Shown here: positions 15,492-23,470 of the stretch, piece by piece
Numbering within the stretch: the first letter of the stretch is position 1
Layout: each line of letters opens with the position of its first letter
NCBI GenBank assembly: GCA_045590755.1
Contig: JAZNRP010000024.1
Coordinates: forward strand, 153,444 to 217,443
DNA: 64,000 bases
Direction of reading: 5' to 3'
Source of the DNA: SIG565 sp045590755
GTDB lineage: Bacteria; Bacillota; Clostridia; Oscillospirales; Acutalibacteraceae
Position numbers and translations under genes: made by a program
The notes under the pieces: model-generated
What the model was told of the DNA's origin: nothing
The model's input: only the letters and a program-made list of their open reading frames with translations
Database searches by the model: none

Positions 15492-16257
15492 AAACTTTGG
15501 CAAATGGGTGCATTGCACCTCATATCTGAAGACTGTCAGGGACGGAAGATGCCTCGAAACCGTAAGAGGCGATGGAGAAATCGAAGAAGTTCGATACGTA
15601 GGCACCGGAGATGACATCCCTGATAAGTGCGAGTGCGAGGGTTCGCTCGAATTTTTGAAGACCTACTACGAGAAAAAACAGGTCGAATTCGATGGCGTTC
15701 TCGTAGGAACGAAAAAGATAGTCGTGGACGGATACCTGTACGCAGATACCGATTATCACCCTTATGTTGGTGAACACATCGTAGTTGGCAAGCAGGCGAA
15801 CACGACCGTTTTGTGCGGTATCGTTTTCTTTGGCAACAATCAGAAACGGTACGTCCCTATGGACGACCTCGAAGTTATTCCCGATGAGATGAGAGGAGTG
15901 ATTGTTCCACCTTGTTCGGTCGGAGAAACGGTTTATGTAATCGTTTCCTGCGGCGACATTATGATGCACCACGACAACGATTATCTGACCGGAACGGGTG
16001 CTATCGAATGTCCGTTTGAGAACGACTGTGATAAGGACGATTGCAATGACGAATACCTTCGAGTTGTGAAAACGGTATGCAGCGGAATTTATCAAGACGA
16101 AGCATCGCTTTCTGTTTATTTGAAAGACATTAGCAGAACGTTCTATTCGTTCGATTTCGGCAATTCGGTTTTCATCGGAGAAAATGCAGAAAAACTCGCC
16201 AACAAAGCACTCAGGAGGATGCAGGAAAATGTGGATAGTAAAGAAAGTTGTAGATGA
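15484..16257 (+). CDS. Hypothetical protein, 257 aa, Cys-rich centre
   Basis: Starts at ATG 15484 after AAGGAGAAGA. The N-terminal region is basic and beta-rich. The middle (VPPCSVGETVYVIVSCGDIM) and the Cys cluster (IECPFENDCDKDDCNDEY) resemble a pattern seen in many short phage proteins that open with PC-VGD-VYVI. The end (GENAEKLANKALRRMQEN) is helical. The gene overlaps the next by 29 bases. Confidence 0.6.
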   Translation: MVENFGKWVHCTSYLKTVRDGRCLETVRGDGEIEEVRYVGTGDDIPDKCECEGSLEFLKTYYEKKQVEFDGVLVGTKKIVVDGYLYADTDYHPYVGEHIVVGKQANTTVLCGIVFFGNNQKRYVPMDDLEVIPDEMRGVIVPPCSVGETVYVIVSCGDIMMHHDNDYLTGTGAIECPFENDCDKDDCNDEYLRVVKTVCSGIYQDEASLSVYLKDISRTFYSFDFGNSVFIGENAEKLANKALRRMQENVDSKESCR

Positions 16258-16630
16258 CGGCATAGAATATCTACCCGATATTGTCGAAACAGATTTCTTT
16301 GAACTTTGGGAGCAGTCTCAATACAACGGCAAAAACTCGAAAGAGCTGAACCTCGTGGCAGGACTATACAAAGCCTTGTCAGAGCGAGAGAATTACTATC
16401 AGGACAATACGCCCACCGCTTTCGGAAATCCCGAATACAGCCTGCTTGTAGGCACCGTAAACGGATTTATTCAGGGTGCAGGGTTGGAAATGGATGAAGA
16501 CGAAAAGCATTTCATCATCAGGAAAGGTAAACGCAAGATTTTGGTTGTTGATAAAATCAAGCGTAACCCCGGATACTTCGAGGCGAAACGTGAAGCGGCA
16601 AAAGCGTTAAGAGATGTTTTAGGAGGTTAG
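16229..16630 (+). CDS. Hypothetical protein, 133 aa
   Basis: ATG 16229 uses CAGGAGGATGCAGG within the previous gene. Mostly helical (ELNLVAGLYKALSERENYY) with a basic C-terminal half (RKGKRKILVVDKIKRNPG). No recognised domain. Three bases separate it from the ASCH-like gene. Confidence 0.58.
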   Translation: MWIVKKVVDDGIEYLPDIVETDFFELWEQSQYNGKNSKELNLVAGLYKALSERENYYQDNTPTAFGNPEYSLLVGTVNGFIQGAGLEMDEDEKHFIIRKGKRKILVVDKIKRNPGYFEAKREAAKALRDVLGG

Positions 16631-16633
16631 GAA

Positions 16634-17269
16634 ATGCACGTAATGTATAGCATACAACCTGATTGGTGCTTCAAGATTTTTAATGTAATCGGGCACAGAG
16701 CTGACGGAACCCCGATTTACGAAAAGTCCGTTGAGGTGAGAAAGAATATCCCCAAACTCCCGGTCCCGTTTCGTGGGCTCGTTTACTGCACAAAACCAAA
16801 GTCGCAAAAAGATAAAGGACTTTGCATAGATGAGGGCAAACTCGGTTTTGTTTTCAAATGCAATTACGAAGCGGCTGAAAAATTCGGAATGACCTTGCTC
16901 GACGGTAAAGTTATCGGAGAATTTGTTTGCGATGAAATTACCGAAATGTATGTTGGAAGAGTGGGAACCGATGAAAACGGCGGATATATTTGTCTCGATA
17001 CTACTTCGGATGTCCTGAGAAAACAGGCTTGTTTAACAGAAAAGCAACTGTACGACTATTCCAACGGCGGAAAACTTTATGGCCTGCATCTTTCCGAGGT
17101 GAAGTTGTATCCCAAACCGAAGGATTTGATTTGCTTCAGAAAACCCTGTAAAAACGAATTGTACTGTGAAGAGTGTGGTATGTATCGAGAACACGAAAGC
17201 AAGTGCGGAAACGAAGCTCTTATAATGTACCGTGCCCCGCAGTCTTGGTGTTATGCGGAGGTGATTTAG
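16634..17269 (+). CDS. ASCH/PUA-like domain protein
   Basis: The first ~110 residues fit an ASCH-like fold: YSIQPDWCFKIF, EVRKNIPKLPVPFRGLVYCT and GKVIGEFVCDEI. ASCH domains are PUA-related and are predicted to bind RNA or modified nucleotides. The C-terminal ~70 residues add a Cys-rich tail (CKNELYCEECG, ESKCGNEAL). Genes of this kind are frequent on phages of Firmicutes. The fold assignment is by motif recall. Confidence 0.68.
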   Translation: MHVMYSIQPDWCFKIFNVIGHRADGTPIYEKSVEVRKNIPKLPVPFRGLVYCTKPKSQKDKGLCIDEGKLGFVFKCNYEAAEKFGMTLLDGKVIGEFVCDEITEMYVGRVGTDENGGYICLDTTSDVLRKQACLTEKQLYDYSNGGKLYGLHLSEVKLYPKPKDLICFRKPCKNELYCEECGMYREHESKCGNEALIMYRAPQSWCYAEVI

Positions 17270-17270
17270 A

Positions 17271-17555
17271 GTGAAAGAAATTATCAATAGAAAAATATTG
17301 TCATTAGGTTATCCCAAAAAATATGATATTTTGTTTGTTTCTCAAATGCCTTTTGTAAGTAGCGACGGAAGAGAGATGGAGGTTATTTTATACAACAGTT
17401 TTGAGCACGCCTTAAAATGGAAACTAAAAAAAGAGGCGAAAGCTGCCCTTTCGATGTTCCCCGGATGGGCGAAGAAAAGACATAAAATCGTAAAAATTGG
17501 AAACTTTTCCACAGGGTATAATTATGCAATCAAAATGAGGAGGAAGGTGCTCTAA
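17271..17555 (+). CDS. Hypothetical protein, 94 aa (paralogue of next gene)
   Basis: Starts at GTG 17271, one base after the previous stop, with GGAGGTGATT as ribosome site. The C-terminal part (ALSMFPGWAKKRHKIVKIG) parallels LDDMPTWAEGKHQIVAVKY in the next gene, so these domains are likely related. This gene is noticeably richer in A+T than its neighbours, which may mark a separate origin. Confidence 0.58.
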   Translation: MKEIINRKILSLGYPKKYDILFVSQMPFVSSDGREMEVILYNSFEHALKWKLKKEAKAALSMFPGWAKKRHKIVKIGNFSTGYNYAIKMRRKVL

Positions 17556-17557
17556 AT

Positions 17558-18121
17558 ATGAACGAGGTAAAATATGTATTGGCTTTGAACCCGTATGCCC
17601 GAAGCAATGACTCCTGTTTTATATCTACCTTGAAACACGAATTCAAAGGTATGAAAGAAGTTCTCGGGTATAGCACCGTCGAGGGATGTTTGAAGTTTGA
17701 TGACATCGGCTCCGCACTAAAAGCCCTTGATGATATGCCTACTTGGGCGGAAGGCAAACACCAAATAGTAGCAGTAAAATACACAGGAGCGTATTGGTGG
17801 GTTGATTGCTACCTATTGCATATCGCAAGAGCTGCTATTAGATTTCACGAGGTCGGTAAGCCGGATGAATGGAAGACATATTTCGATTTCCGACACGCCA
17901 ATATTTTGAACCGAATGAGAAAAGAAGGCATCGTTTTTGATAAAACCGATTATCAGCAAGGTTTTATCACGAACGAAAGTGTTATGCACTTTGTCACACG
18001 TCAAGAGGCGGCAGGGATTGCTTTTTACGCAAAGCAGATAAACGAACGAAAGCCTCAGCTTTTCTCTGAAGATTTGTGGGATATAAACGGAAATTCAATA
18101 AAGGAGCGTGGAGCGAAGTGA
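17558..18121 (+). CDS. Two-domain hypothetical protein, 187 aa
   Basis: The N-terminal ~85 residues resemble the preceding protein (MPTWAEGKHQIVAVKY). The C-terminal half (FRHANILNRMRKEGI, QQGFITNES, FVTRQEAAGIAFYAKQI, LFSEDLW) follows a pattern I recall from widespread phage and plasmid proteins that end in SEDLW. That part may be an independent nucleotide-related domain, but the match is from memory. Confidence 0.62.
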   Translation: MNEVKYVLALNPYARSNDSCFISTLKHEFKGMKEVLGYSTVEGCLKFDDIGSALKALDDMPTWAEGKHQIVAVKYTGAYWWVDCYLLHIARAAIRFHEVGKPDEWKTYFDFRHANILNRMRKEGIVFDKTDYQQGFITNESVMHFVTRQEAAGIAFYAKQINERKPQLFSEDLWDINGNSIKERGAK

Positions 18122-18531
18122 ACTGTGAGAGATGCGATTACTGTCAGTATCCCCGGACTCCCGATGACAACAACGGTCTATGTAAATGCAAAGCAATGAA
18201 AAGAAAGACCATTGATGTCTATGTAGGCGGTGGCGAAACGCCTGATTGGTGCCCCATCAAAGATATGACACCGGAAGAAGTTCTGCACGAAATCTCTACT
18301 CAGGTATTCAGAAACACCGATGACTGCGAGATGAAAGTCTCAAAGAGGTGCTATAAGGGTATCGTAAGTGCCGTAGAAAGAATGATACCCCGTAAACCTT
18401 ACGAGCGAGACTTATGGGAACTCGGAACCGCAACAGGATATGGTTGCTCGACCTGTGGATATGAGTTTCCTGTTGGATACACAGGCAAATACTGTAAAGA
18501 GTGCGGTCAAAAAATAGGTTGGGAGAAATGA
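18118..18531 (+). CDS. Cys-rich zinc protein, 137 aa
   Basis: GTG 18118 overlaps the previous stop (GTGA) and follows AAAGGAGCGTGGAGCG. N-terminal CERCDYC and LCKCKAMK and C-terminal GCSTCGYEF / YCKECGQKI give two probable metal sites; the C-terminal one is a typical zinc ribbon common in phage proteins. A Pro/Glu helix lies between them. Confidence 0.65.
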   Translation: MNCERCDYCQYPRTPDDNNGLCKCKAMKRKTIDVYVGGGETPDWCPIKDMTPEEVLHEISTQVFRNTDDCEMKVSKRCYKGIVSAVERMIPRKPYERDLWELGTATGYGCSTCGYEFPVGYTGKYCKECGQKIGWEK

Positions 18532-18532
18532 T

Positions 18533-18709
18533 ATGAAAGTCAAGTTATGTAAGACCTGTAACTGCTATAAGCGGCGAGTATGGTCCTCATCCTACAAGCC
18601 GAAGAATTACCACGAAATCGGCGTATCTCACGCATACGCTTGGTGCACCAAGCACAATAAGAGGTGTTTGGAGGTGAAGCGATGTGATGGACCGTCAAGA
18701 AGCGTTTGA
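18533..18709 (+). CDS. Short Cys-rich peptide gene, 58 aa
   Basis: Starts at ATG 18533 immediately after the previous stop, with GGGAGAAATG as ribosome site. Codons run to TGA 18707-18709. The product begins KLCKTCNCYKRR and has WCTKHNKRC near the end, a compact two-knuckle zinc arrangement. Its length, coupling and the fit to this segment's codon style support it as real. Confidence 0.55.
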   Translation: MKVKLCKTCNCYKRRVWSSSYKPKNYHEIGVSHAYAWCTKHNKRCLEVKRCDGPSRSV

Positions 18710-18971
18710 TAACTTTATGGGCTTCAAAATCGTTGCTACAGAGCTCTGTTCTCACAGAGAGCCTGCTCGCCGACACAAAAAGAAAAGAATTGCGAAGAAG
18801 TGGCTTAAAAGGTACGGATACAGGCTTGTTCCGAATAACAGCGTCACGGTCTTCAAGACAGGGCGGGTTATGTATTGCCACCCTTCGATTTATTCAAAAG
18901 TAATGGAACAGATTAAGGAGATGAACGGAAATGGAAGTATTGTTCAGGGGTCAGACGAGACGCTTGGGTGA
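18687..18971 (+). CDS. Basic hypothetical protein, ~94 aa
   Basis: ATG 18687 (or GTG 18684) follows TTTGGAGGTGAAGCG inside the preceding small gene. The middle is strongly basic (ARRHKKKRIAKKWLKRYG), consistent with nucleic-acid contact. It overlaps the next gene by about 40 bases, a long overlap for this segment. Confidence 0.55.
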   Translation: MDRQEAFDNFMGFKIVATELCSHREPARRHKKKRIAKKWLKRYGYRLVPNNSVTVFKTGRVMYCHPSIYSKVMEQIKEMNGNGSIVQGSDETLG

Positions 18972-19386
18972 AAAAATCAGGATGAACGGTGAAAAGGTGC
19001 CGAGTAATTGGGCTTACGGCGGCATCTGCAAAGGTCCGGGGGCTTTTTCGATTATCTACGGAGATATGAACGTAGAGAAAGAAAGCCCTATCGAAAAGTT
19101 TGTAGTTTACACCGACACGGTTGGAATGTTTACAGGCAAGATACTTAACGGCGAAAAGCTATTCCAAGATGACATCGTCGAATGGTACGAAGATGTCGAT
19201 GATAGTTGGGGCTACACAAAAGAAGTTCACGGTTATTCTCTTGTGGTTTGGGATGAAGAGAATTTCTGTTGGGCTTTTATGTCTGATGATGGCAAGAAAA
19301 CCCCGTTCAACGATTGGACTTGGGAGAATTGTCAAATTGCAGGCAACATCCACGACCATCCCGATTTGTTTGAGGTGAAAATATGA
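18931..19386 (+). CDS. YopX-family protein (copy 1)
   Basis: The family markers are EVLFRGQTRR at the N-terminus, TVGMFTGKILNGEKLFQDDIVEWYED in the middle and IAGNIHDHPDLF at the end (written here in parts: TVGMFTG, LFQDDIVEW, GNIHDHP). YopX proteins are typical of phages of Firmicutes and have no proven role. The start lies within the preceding gene after AAGGAGATG. It overlaps the second YopX-like gene. Confidence 0.8.
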   Translation: MEVLFRGQTRRLGEKIRMNGEKVPSNWAYGGICKGPGAFSIIYGDMNVEKESPIEKFVVYTDTVGMFTGKILNGEKLFQDDIVEWYEDVDDSWGYTKEVHGYSLVVWDEENFCWAFMSDDGKKTPFNDWTWENCQIAGNIHDHPDLFEVKI

Positions 19387-19811
19387 TGAACCACACTATG
19401 TTTAAGGCTGTGAGAGAAGACAACGGTGAGCTCGTCAAGGGTTATCTTTGGAGAGGTGCAGATAGTTGTTATATCATTCCTCACAATCTCGGGGTAGATT
19501 ACAACCTCGCAACAAATCGAATGACCGCAGTTGCATACCGTGTATTGCCTGAAACGATTGAGCAAAGTACAACTGTTTGCGATAAGAACGGCACCGTTAT
19601 TTATAGCGGCGACAGAGTCAAAACAAAGCAGTTCGGAAAAGACAATGGCAGGGGCGTTAATTTTAACGACTACGATATATTCACGATTGTTTTCAAAGAC
19701 GGTCAGTTTTTACTTGAAAACGACACGAGATGCTTCACGTTGACAGCATCCGTATCGGCTAAACTCGAAATTGTTAAGGAGGATGAAAATGGCACAAACA
19801 GTAGTATTTGA
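19383..19811 (+). CDS. YopX-like protein (copy 2)
   Basis: Follows copy 1 with a 4-base overlap. It shares the layout: FKAVREDNGELVKGYLW at the start, then IIPHNLG, LPETIEQSTTVCDKNG and VIYSGDRVK, which corresponds to the GQFTG-DKNGK-IFEGDIV segment of YopX. It is more divergent than copy 1. The end overlaps the HAD gene by 23 bases. Confidence 0.68.
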   Translation: MMNHTMFKAVREDNGELVKGYLWRGADSCYIIPHNLGVDYNLATNRMTAVAYRVLPETIEQSTTVCDKNGTVIYSGDRVKTKQFGKDNGRGVNFNDYDIFTIVFKDGQFLLENDTRCFTLTASVSAKLEIVKEDENGTNSSI

Positions 19812-20151
19812 TTTTGATGGTGTCATCCACAGTTACAAAAGCGGATGGCAAGGGGCGGATGTTATTCCCGACCCCATCGTTCCCGGCGTAAAGGAGTCGA
19901 TTGACGAAATTCGTCAGGCAGGATACAAAGTTGTAGTAGTATCTACGAGATGTGCTACCGAAAGAGGTATGGCGGCTATCTACGCATACCTTGAAAGAAA
20001 CGGAGTCGTTGTGGATGATGTTTCAGCGGAGAAACCGCCTGCTATCGTTTATATTGACGACAGAGCCATCTGCTTTGATGGTAAACCCGAAACCTTGCTC
20101 GATAAAATTAAGGGCTTTCAGCCTTGGTATAAGAAAGGAGAGCTTGAATGA
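19789..20151 (+). CDS. HAD-superfamily phosphatase-like protein
   Basis: ATG 19789 follows AAGGAGGATGAAA. Motif I is DFDGVIH (residues 8-14), motif II is the VVVSTR strand, and the final acidic motif is IDDRA. The product has 120 residues, smaller than most HAD enzymes, and lacks a large cap. Similar small HADs on phages are proposed to act on nucleotides or polynucleotide 3' ends; the substrate here is unknown. The stop overlaps the next start. Confidence 0.8.
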   Translation: MAQTVVFDFDGVIHSYKSGWQGADVIPDPIVPGVKESIDEIRQAGYKVVVVSTRCATERGMAAIYAYLERNGVVVDDVSAEKPPAIVYIDDRAICFDGKPETLLDKIKGFQPWYKKGELE

Positions 20152-20546
20152 AAACGCTCGAAGAATTGAAAGTAACCCCGAACCTGCTCATAGGCAGAAC
20201 CGGAATTGATGGCGGTCAGGGAGAAATCCATTTCGGAAAGATGATTGCCTCGGTTATTTGGTCCACGGGAGGCGGATGGGAACACGTTAGCGTGGCTCCG
20301 TACCGCAGGTCCTATACTCCATCTTGGGACGAAATGTGCAAAGTCAAGGAAATGTTCTTCCACGACGATGAGGTTGTAGTGCAGTATCACCCGGCAAAAA
20401 GTCAGTATGTGAACATCGTGCCGAACTGCCTGCACTTATGGAGACCTACCGAACAGGAGATGCCGACACCACCCTCGATTATGGTAGGACCGAGAGCAGA
20501 CCAAACCGCCGCTGAAATCAGAAAAGATATGGAGGCTCTGTTATGA
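20148..20546 (+). CDS. DUF7694-like phage protein
   Basis: The segment WEHVSVAPYRR, PSWDEMCKVKEMFFHDDEVV, QYHPAKSQYVN and CLHLWRP is a well-kept pattern of an abundant phage protein (DUF7694 by recall). The order WEHVS, WDEM, FF--EEVV, QYHP, YVN, LHLWRP is complete. No biochemical role is known to me. It overlaps both neighbours by 4 bases. Confidence 0.72.
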   Translation: MKTLEELKVTPNLLIGRTGIDGGQGEIHFGKMIASVIWSTGGGWEHVSVAPYRRSYTPSWDEMCKVKEMFFHDDEVVVQYHPAKSQYVNIVPNCLHLWRPTEQEMPTPPSIMVGPRADQTAAEIRKDMEALL

Positions 20547-20872
20547 ATAACGCCGAAGCAATTAAGTTTATTGACGGCAGAATGTTAGAACTCGTCTGCA
20601 CAGCAGAGTTAGAACTGAAAGATGCTCAAAGAAAGCGTATCGACAAAGAAGCGAGTTTTCTTACCTATGTTCGTGGGCTATGCGAGAGAGCGGAGCCGTT
20701 GGATGTAACGAGGTATGAGCATCCCGTAGATATAAAAGCGTTTGACGGCACCGATAAGGTCGTTACATACAAATGCTATCCCTGTCCGCATTGCGGCAAG
20801 TGGGTCGCCAACAACGAGAACCACCGTTTCTGCGAATGGTGCGGTCAGGCACTCGATTTTACGGAGGACTGA
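20543..20872 (+). CDS. Zinc-ribbon protein, 109 aa
   Basis: A helical N-terminus (AEAIKFIDGRMLELVCTAEL) is followed by CPHCGKWV and FCEWCGQAL at the C-terminal end, an evident zinc ribbon. The start is inside the previous gene's stop (ATGA-type overlap). Function unknown. Confidence 0.68.
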   Translation: MNNAEAIKFIDGRMLELVCTAELELKDAQRKRIDKEASFLTYVRGLCERAEPLDVTRYEHPVDIKAFDGTDKVVTYKCYPCPHCGKWVANNENHRFCEWCGQALDFTED

Positions 20873-20873
20873 T

Positions 20874-21266
20874 ATGGGATACAAGAACGATTTGCGGTAT
20901 ATCGAAAAACGCTTGAACGAAATCTTGGAAGAATTTCAGGCCACCAATGACAAGGCTCAACATAGAAAACTTAACGAAGAAGCGAGAGTTCTCGCCGATG
21001 CAAGAGATGCCATAACGAAACAAATTCCGATAAAACCGAAGCTCGTTTATGGTGAGAAAACCAACACCCATCGCTTGGGCAGATTGGTTAGTCTGTATTG
21101 CCCGGTTTGCGACCGTTTTATAGTCGCATTGTACGAAACGGACGTAGAACGTGGAGGCGGACTGAAACAGACAGTCAAAGGTTGCTCCGATTGTTTGCAG
21201 GCAATAGATTTTTCGGGTTGGTATCACAAAGAACCGGGAGACGAGGAGGTTGTATTTGATGACTAA
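20874..21266 (+). CDS. Coiled-coil plus zinc-knuckle protein, 130 aa
   Basis: ATG 20874 follows ACGGAGGACTGAT; the earlier in-frame candidate would run through the preceding gene. Residues ~8-50 are a coiled coil (IEKRLNEILEEFQATNDKAQ). CPVC and CSDC follow with 38 residues between them. The end overlaps the next gene by 8 bases. Confidence 0.62.
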   Translation: MGYKNDLRYIEKRLNEILEEFQATNDKAQHRKLNEEARVLADARDAITKQIPIKPKLVYGEKTNTHRLGRLVSLYCPVCDRFIVALYETDVERGGGLKQTVKGCSDCLQAIDFSGWYHKEPGDEEVVFDD

Positions 21267-21453
21267 TGTTATTGACGTAAAGTTCTGCATCGGTGACACC
21301 GTATATTGCTTGGCTCCCGAATATCGAGGAGTTACGGGCGTTGTGATTAAGAAGTACAACCCCACGGCCTGCGAGGAGCAGACGATGATAGAGTGTGCGG
21401 ATGGGCGACTGTTCCACGCTCCCACAAGATGTTTTTTGAAAATCAGAGCATAA
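21259..21453 (+). CDS. Small hypothetical protein, 64 aa
   Basis: ATG 21259 follows GAGGAGGTTG. A beta-rich single domain: KFCIGDTVYCLAPEYRGVTG resembles small SH3-like folds and resembles the peptide encoded by the stub at 23471 (YPVNIGDAMF). The role is unknown. Confidence 0.58.
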   Translation: MTNVIDVKFCIGDTVYCLAPEYRGVTGVVIKKYNPTACEEQTMIECADGRLFHAPTRCFLKIRA

Positions 21454-21465
21454 AGGAGAAAAGTT

Positions 21466-21783
21466 ATGATTTGTAAAGTTTGTTTGAAAGAATTCGATGA
21501 GGCTGAAAATGTATCTCCGTTAGAGGGATACCCTGTCTGCAAAGAATGTAAGGGTGAAATCGAGTGCGATAAATGCGGAAACACAGGCAGATTGTTCTAC
21601 GATGCAGACGAAGACCGTGTGCTTTGTACCGAGTGCTTGATTGAGGTCGCTGAAAACAAGGGCTTCTTGAAGACCTCGAAAGTGTATTATGACAAAGATT
21701 GGGGCAAAATCGGAGACGATGATTATGGTCCTATCGCAGATTACCTTGTGGGTGCTATGGCTTTGAAAGAAGCGGAGGTGTAA
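21466..21783 (+). CDS. Multi-CxxC zinc protein, 105 aa
   Basis: CKVC, CKEC, CDKC and CTEC are spaced through residues 3-58, giving two potential zinc ribbons, the second with a NTGRLFYDADEDRVLC linker. The C-terminus is helical (GPIADYLVGAMALKEAEV). AAAGGAG precedes the start. Confidence 0.65.
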   Translation: MICKVCLKEFDEAENVSPLEGYPVCKECKGEIECDKCGNTGRLFYDADEDRVLCTECLIEVAENKGFLKTSKVYYDKDWGKIGDDDYGPIADYLVGAMALKEAEV

Positions 21784-21785
21784 TT

Positions 21786-22115
21786 ATGTATCTAAAATCA
21801 GAATGTACCGGAGCCAACGATGATAACTTCGTTCAGGAAGGCGAAACGATGAAAGAACTGACCGTTACGATTACCTTAGAAGAGTATCGCAACCTTATAA
21901 TCGAGAGAACTCGAAACGAGGAGTATATCAATGACCTCGAAGAAAGGTTTAAGAAGTTGGAGTCTCAGGCAAAACTGATGACCGATATGGTTCTGTATGA
22001 CCATCCTGAATTCTATGGCGATATGGTTCAGGCGGTTAAGAAGTTCCTTGCAAAGATGACGGAGCCTGTATCGGACGAGGAGAGTGATACCGATGAAAGA
22101 GCTGAAACTGTGTAA
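21786..22115 (+). CDS. Coiled-coil hypothetical protein, 109 aa
   Basis: After GGAGGTGTAATT. Contains the strand-helix pattern KELTVTITLEEYRNLI followed by a coiled coil (NDLEERFKKLESQAKLMTDM) and an acidic tail. Proteins that start ELTVTITLEEY then coil are frequent small phage proteins. An internal ATG 21849 (MKELTV), preceded by AGGAAGGCG, is a plausible alternative start giving the usual N-terminus. Confidence 0.6.
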   Translation: MYLKSECTGANDDNFVQEGETMKELTVTITLEEYRNLIIERTRNEEYINDLEERFKKLESQAKLMTDMVLYDHPEFYGDMVQAVKKFLAKMTEPVSDEESDTDERAETV

Positions 22116-22281
22116 GAACTGCACCATTCGGGAAAATTCCGAGTGTTGTATGTGCAGACACGATAACATTATGGGCTGTAAGAAAGGTCATCGAAAAGGC
22201 GGGTTGCATCGAAAGTGCTTCGAGTGCAAAGATTATGACTTCTGCAAATCGAACCGTCATCTCCTGAAAGGTCAGAAGTGA
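22093..22281 (+). CDS. Small Cys-rich protein, 62 aa
   Basis: ATG 22093 uses GAGGAGAG upstream and lies within the end of the previous gene. The product has nine cysteines, including CKNC, CCMC and CFEC, dense enough for two metal sites in only 62 residues. Confidence 0.6.
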   Translation: MKELKLCKNCTIRENSECCMCRHDNIMGCKKGHRKGGLHRKCFECKDYDFCKSNRHLLKGQK

Positions 22282-22284
22282 CCT

Positions 22285-22917
22285 ATGCCGAAAAAGAATA
22301 TACGATACGAATGGGATGAGACCGGAACCCTTGATATTAGGGTCGATGGCAACCAAAATGCAACGCTTAGATACCGCCCCTCATCTCAATTCGTACAAGA
22401 AACCCTCGCCAAATTCTCAAAAACAGCCGGAAACGGCTCCAAAACCGAAAGTCATAAACTAACCCCACCGGAAACGAAGTCCTCGCAAAACGGCTCTAAA
22501 TGCCTCATAAACGGTTTCTCGGATAGGCTGTCATACAGCGTGAATGTCCCAAGAACCTCGTTTGCCGACCTATCAAAAGAGGCCCGATATAATATGCGAA
22601 AAGGAAATTGGGTGTCTCTCGTTAAGAATTACGAGCAGATGGCTGAGATATTGCATATCGAGGGTAAGCATTATGACGAGTTGAAATGTCTGCTTCTCGC
22701 TTTTCATATACGGCTGAGCGGAGCGGGAGAATGTTCGGTTGCAGATGACAGCCTTGTAGGTAAATCGAAAGAAGCGTCAAGGTTGGCGAAGATGAGCTTG
22801 GGCTGTGTAATCGACCTATATAAAAGCGAAATAGACAGCCATATCACGCCGACACATTTGTATAGTGTTGACGAAGCGTGTCGTATCTACTGTACCATTT
22901 GGCAAACTATGTGGTAA
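22285..22917 (+). CDS. Hypothetical protein, 210 aa
   Basis: The N-terminal half is Ser/Lys/Thr-rich and likely disordered (SKTAGNGSKTESHKLT). The C-terminal half is a helical domain (LVKNYEQMAEILHIEGKHYD, LLAFHIRLSGAG, VIDLYKSEIDSHITP). The helical part looks like a tetratricopeptide-style bundle but no repeat can be proved. Last large gene of the accessory segment. Confidence 0.58.
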   Translation: MPKKNIRYEWDETGTLDIRVDGNQNATLRYRPSSQFVQETLAKFSKTAGNGSKTESHKLTPPETKSSQNGSKCLINGFSDRLSYSVNVPRTSFADLSKEARYNMRKGNWVSLVKNYEQMAEILHIEGKHYDELKCLLLAFHIRLSGAGECSVADDSLVGKSKEASRLAKMSLGCVIDLYKSEIDSHITPTHLYSVDEACRIYCTIWQTMW

Positions 22918-23085
22918 AATGTAGGGGTGGCGGATGCAAAAAGAGACTTGTTCTCGATGCTCGCACAGGAGCCGCAAATGCTCCCCACCCAAAGACGATA
23001 CTGATAAGATATTGAGATTTTGAAGCATTTATATCTCTTGTGGTCGAGTGTCAAATATCGAATAAGACCAAAGGAGTAAAGGAAA
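22918..23085 (+). other. Noncoding leader with GC-rich inverted repeat
   Basis: GGGGTGG (about 22924) can pair with CCACCC (about 22984) across 55 bases, which contain many G/C blocks. No promoter is obvious. The region ends in the AAAGGAG ribosome site of the gene at 23086. It may be an RNA structure; I see nothing else in it. Confidence 0.3.
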
Positions 23086-23343
23086 ATGAACAAAAATCTC
23101 GAAAAGGCAATCTACGACATTCAAAAGGCGGACGCATTGATGTTTGCAATCGAAACGGCATACCTGAACATAGAGGTGGCACCCGGAGAGCTCGAAAGAG
23201 CAAACCGTGCGGAAAACGCTTTCTATGCTTTATGGGATGTCATCAAAACTGCTGCGGATGACCTTGACCGCCTTGCAGACGACCAAACGGTAGTCGATGC
23301 GATTTATGCGGTCAACGATGTGAAACGCAACATTGCTCTTTGA
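23086..23343 (+). CDS. Small helical protein, 85 aa
   Basis: The sequence is fully helical (LEKAIYDIQKADALMFAIET, ELERANRAENAFYALWDVIK). The pattern I-KA-AL--ai-T---- is common in small element-borne proteins. AAAGGAG precedes the start and a strong terminator follows. It is the last gene with the accessory segment's base composition. Confidence 0.62.
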   Translation: MNKNLEKAIYDIQKADALMFAIETAYLNIEVAPGELERANRAENAFYALWDVIKTAADDLDRLADDQTVVDAIYAVNDVKRNIAL

Positions 23344-23359
23344 CAACTGAATAATGCAA

Positions 23360-23388
23360 AAGGCGGTGGTGTATGCCACCGTTTTTTG
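23360..23388 (+). terminator. Intrinsic terminator at the end of the accessory segment
   Basis: CGGTGGT (23364-23370) and GCCACCG (23375-23381) form a hairpin followed by TTTTTTG. It closes the last unit of the accessory segment. Confidence 0.85.
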
Positions 23389-23409
23389 TTAGCAAACTTT
23401 TGGAATGTA

Positions 23410-23438
23410 TTGCAACAATTCGTTTTTTGTGGTATAAT
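23410..23438 (+). promoter_or_regulatory. Promoter before the gene stub
   Basis: TTGCAA (23410-23415), 17-base spacer, TATAAT (23433-23438): a strong vegetative promoter. It now transcribes only an 18-codon stub, so a larger gene once stood here or in another version of the element. Confidence 0.6.
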
Positions 23439-23470
23439 GTCTTGCATTACACCGAAAGGGGAAAATCGCT

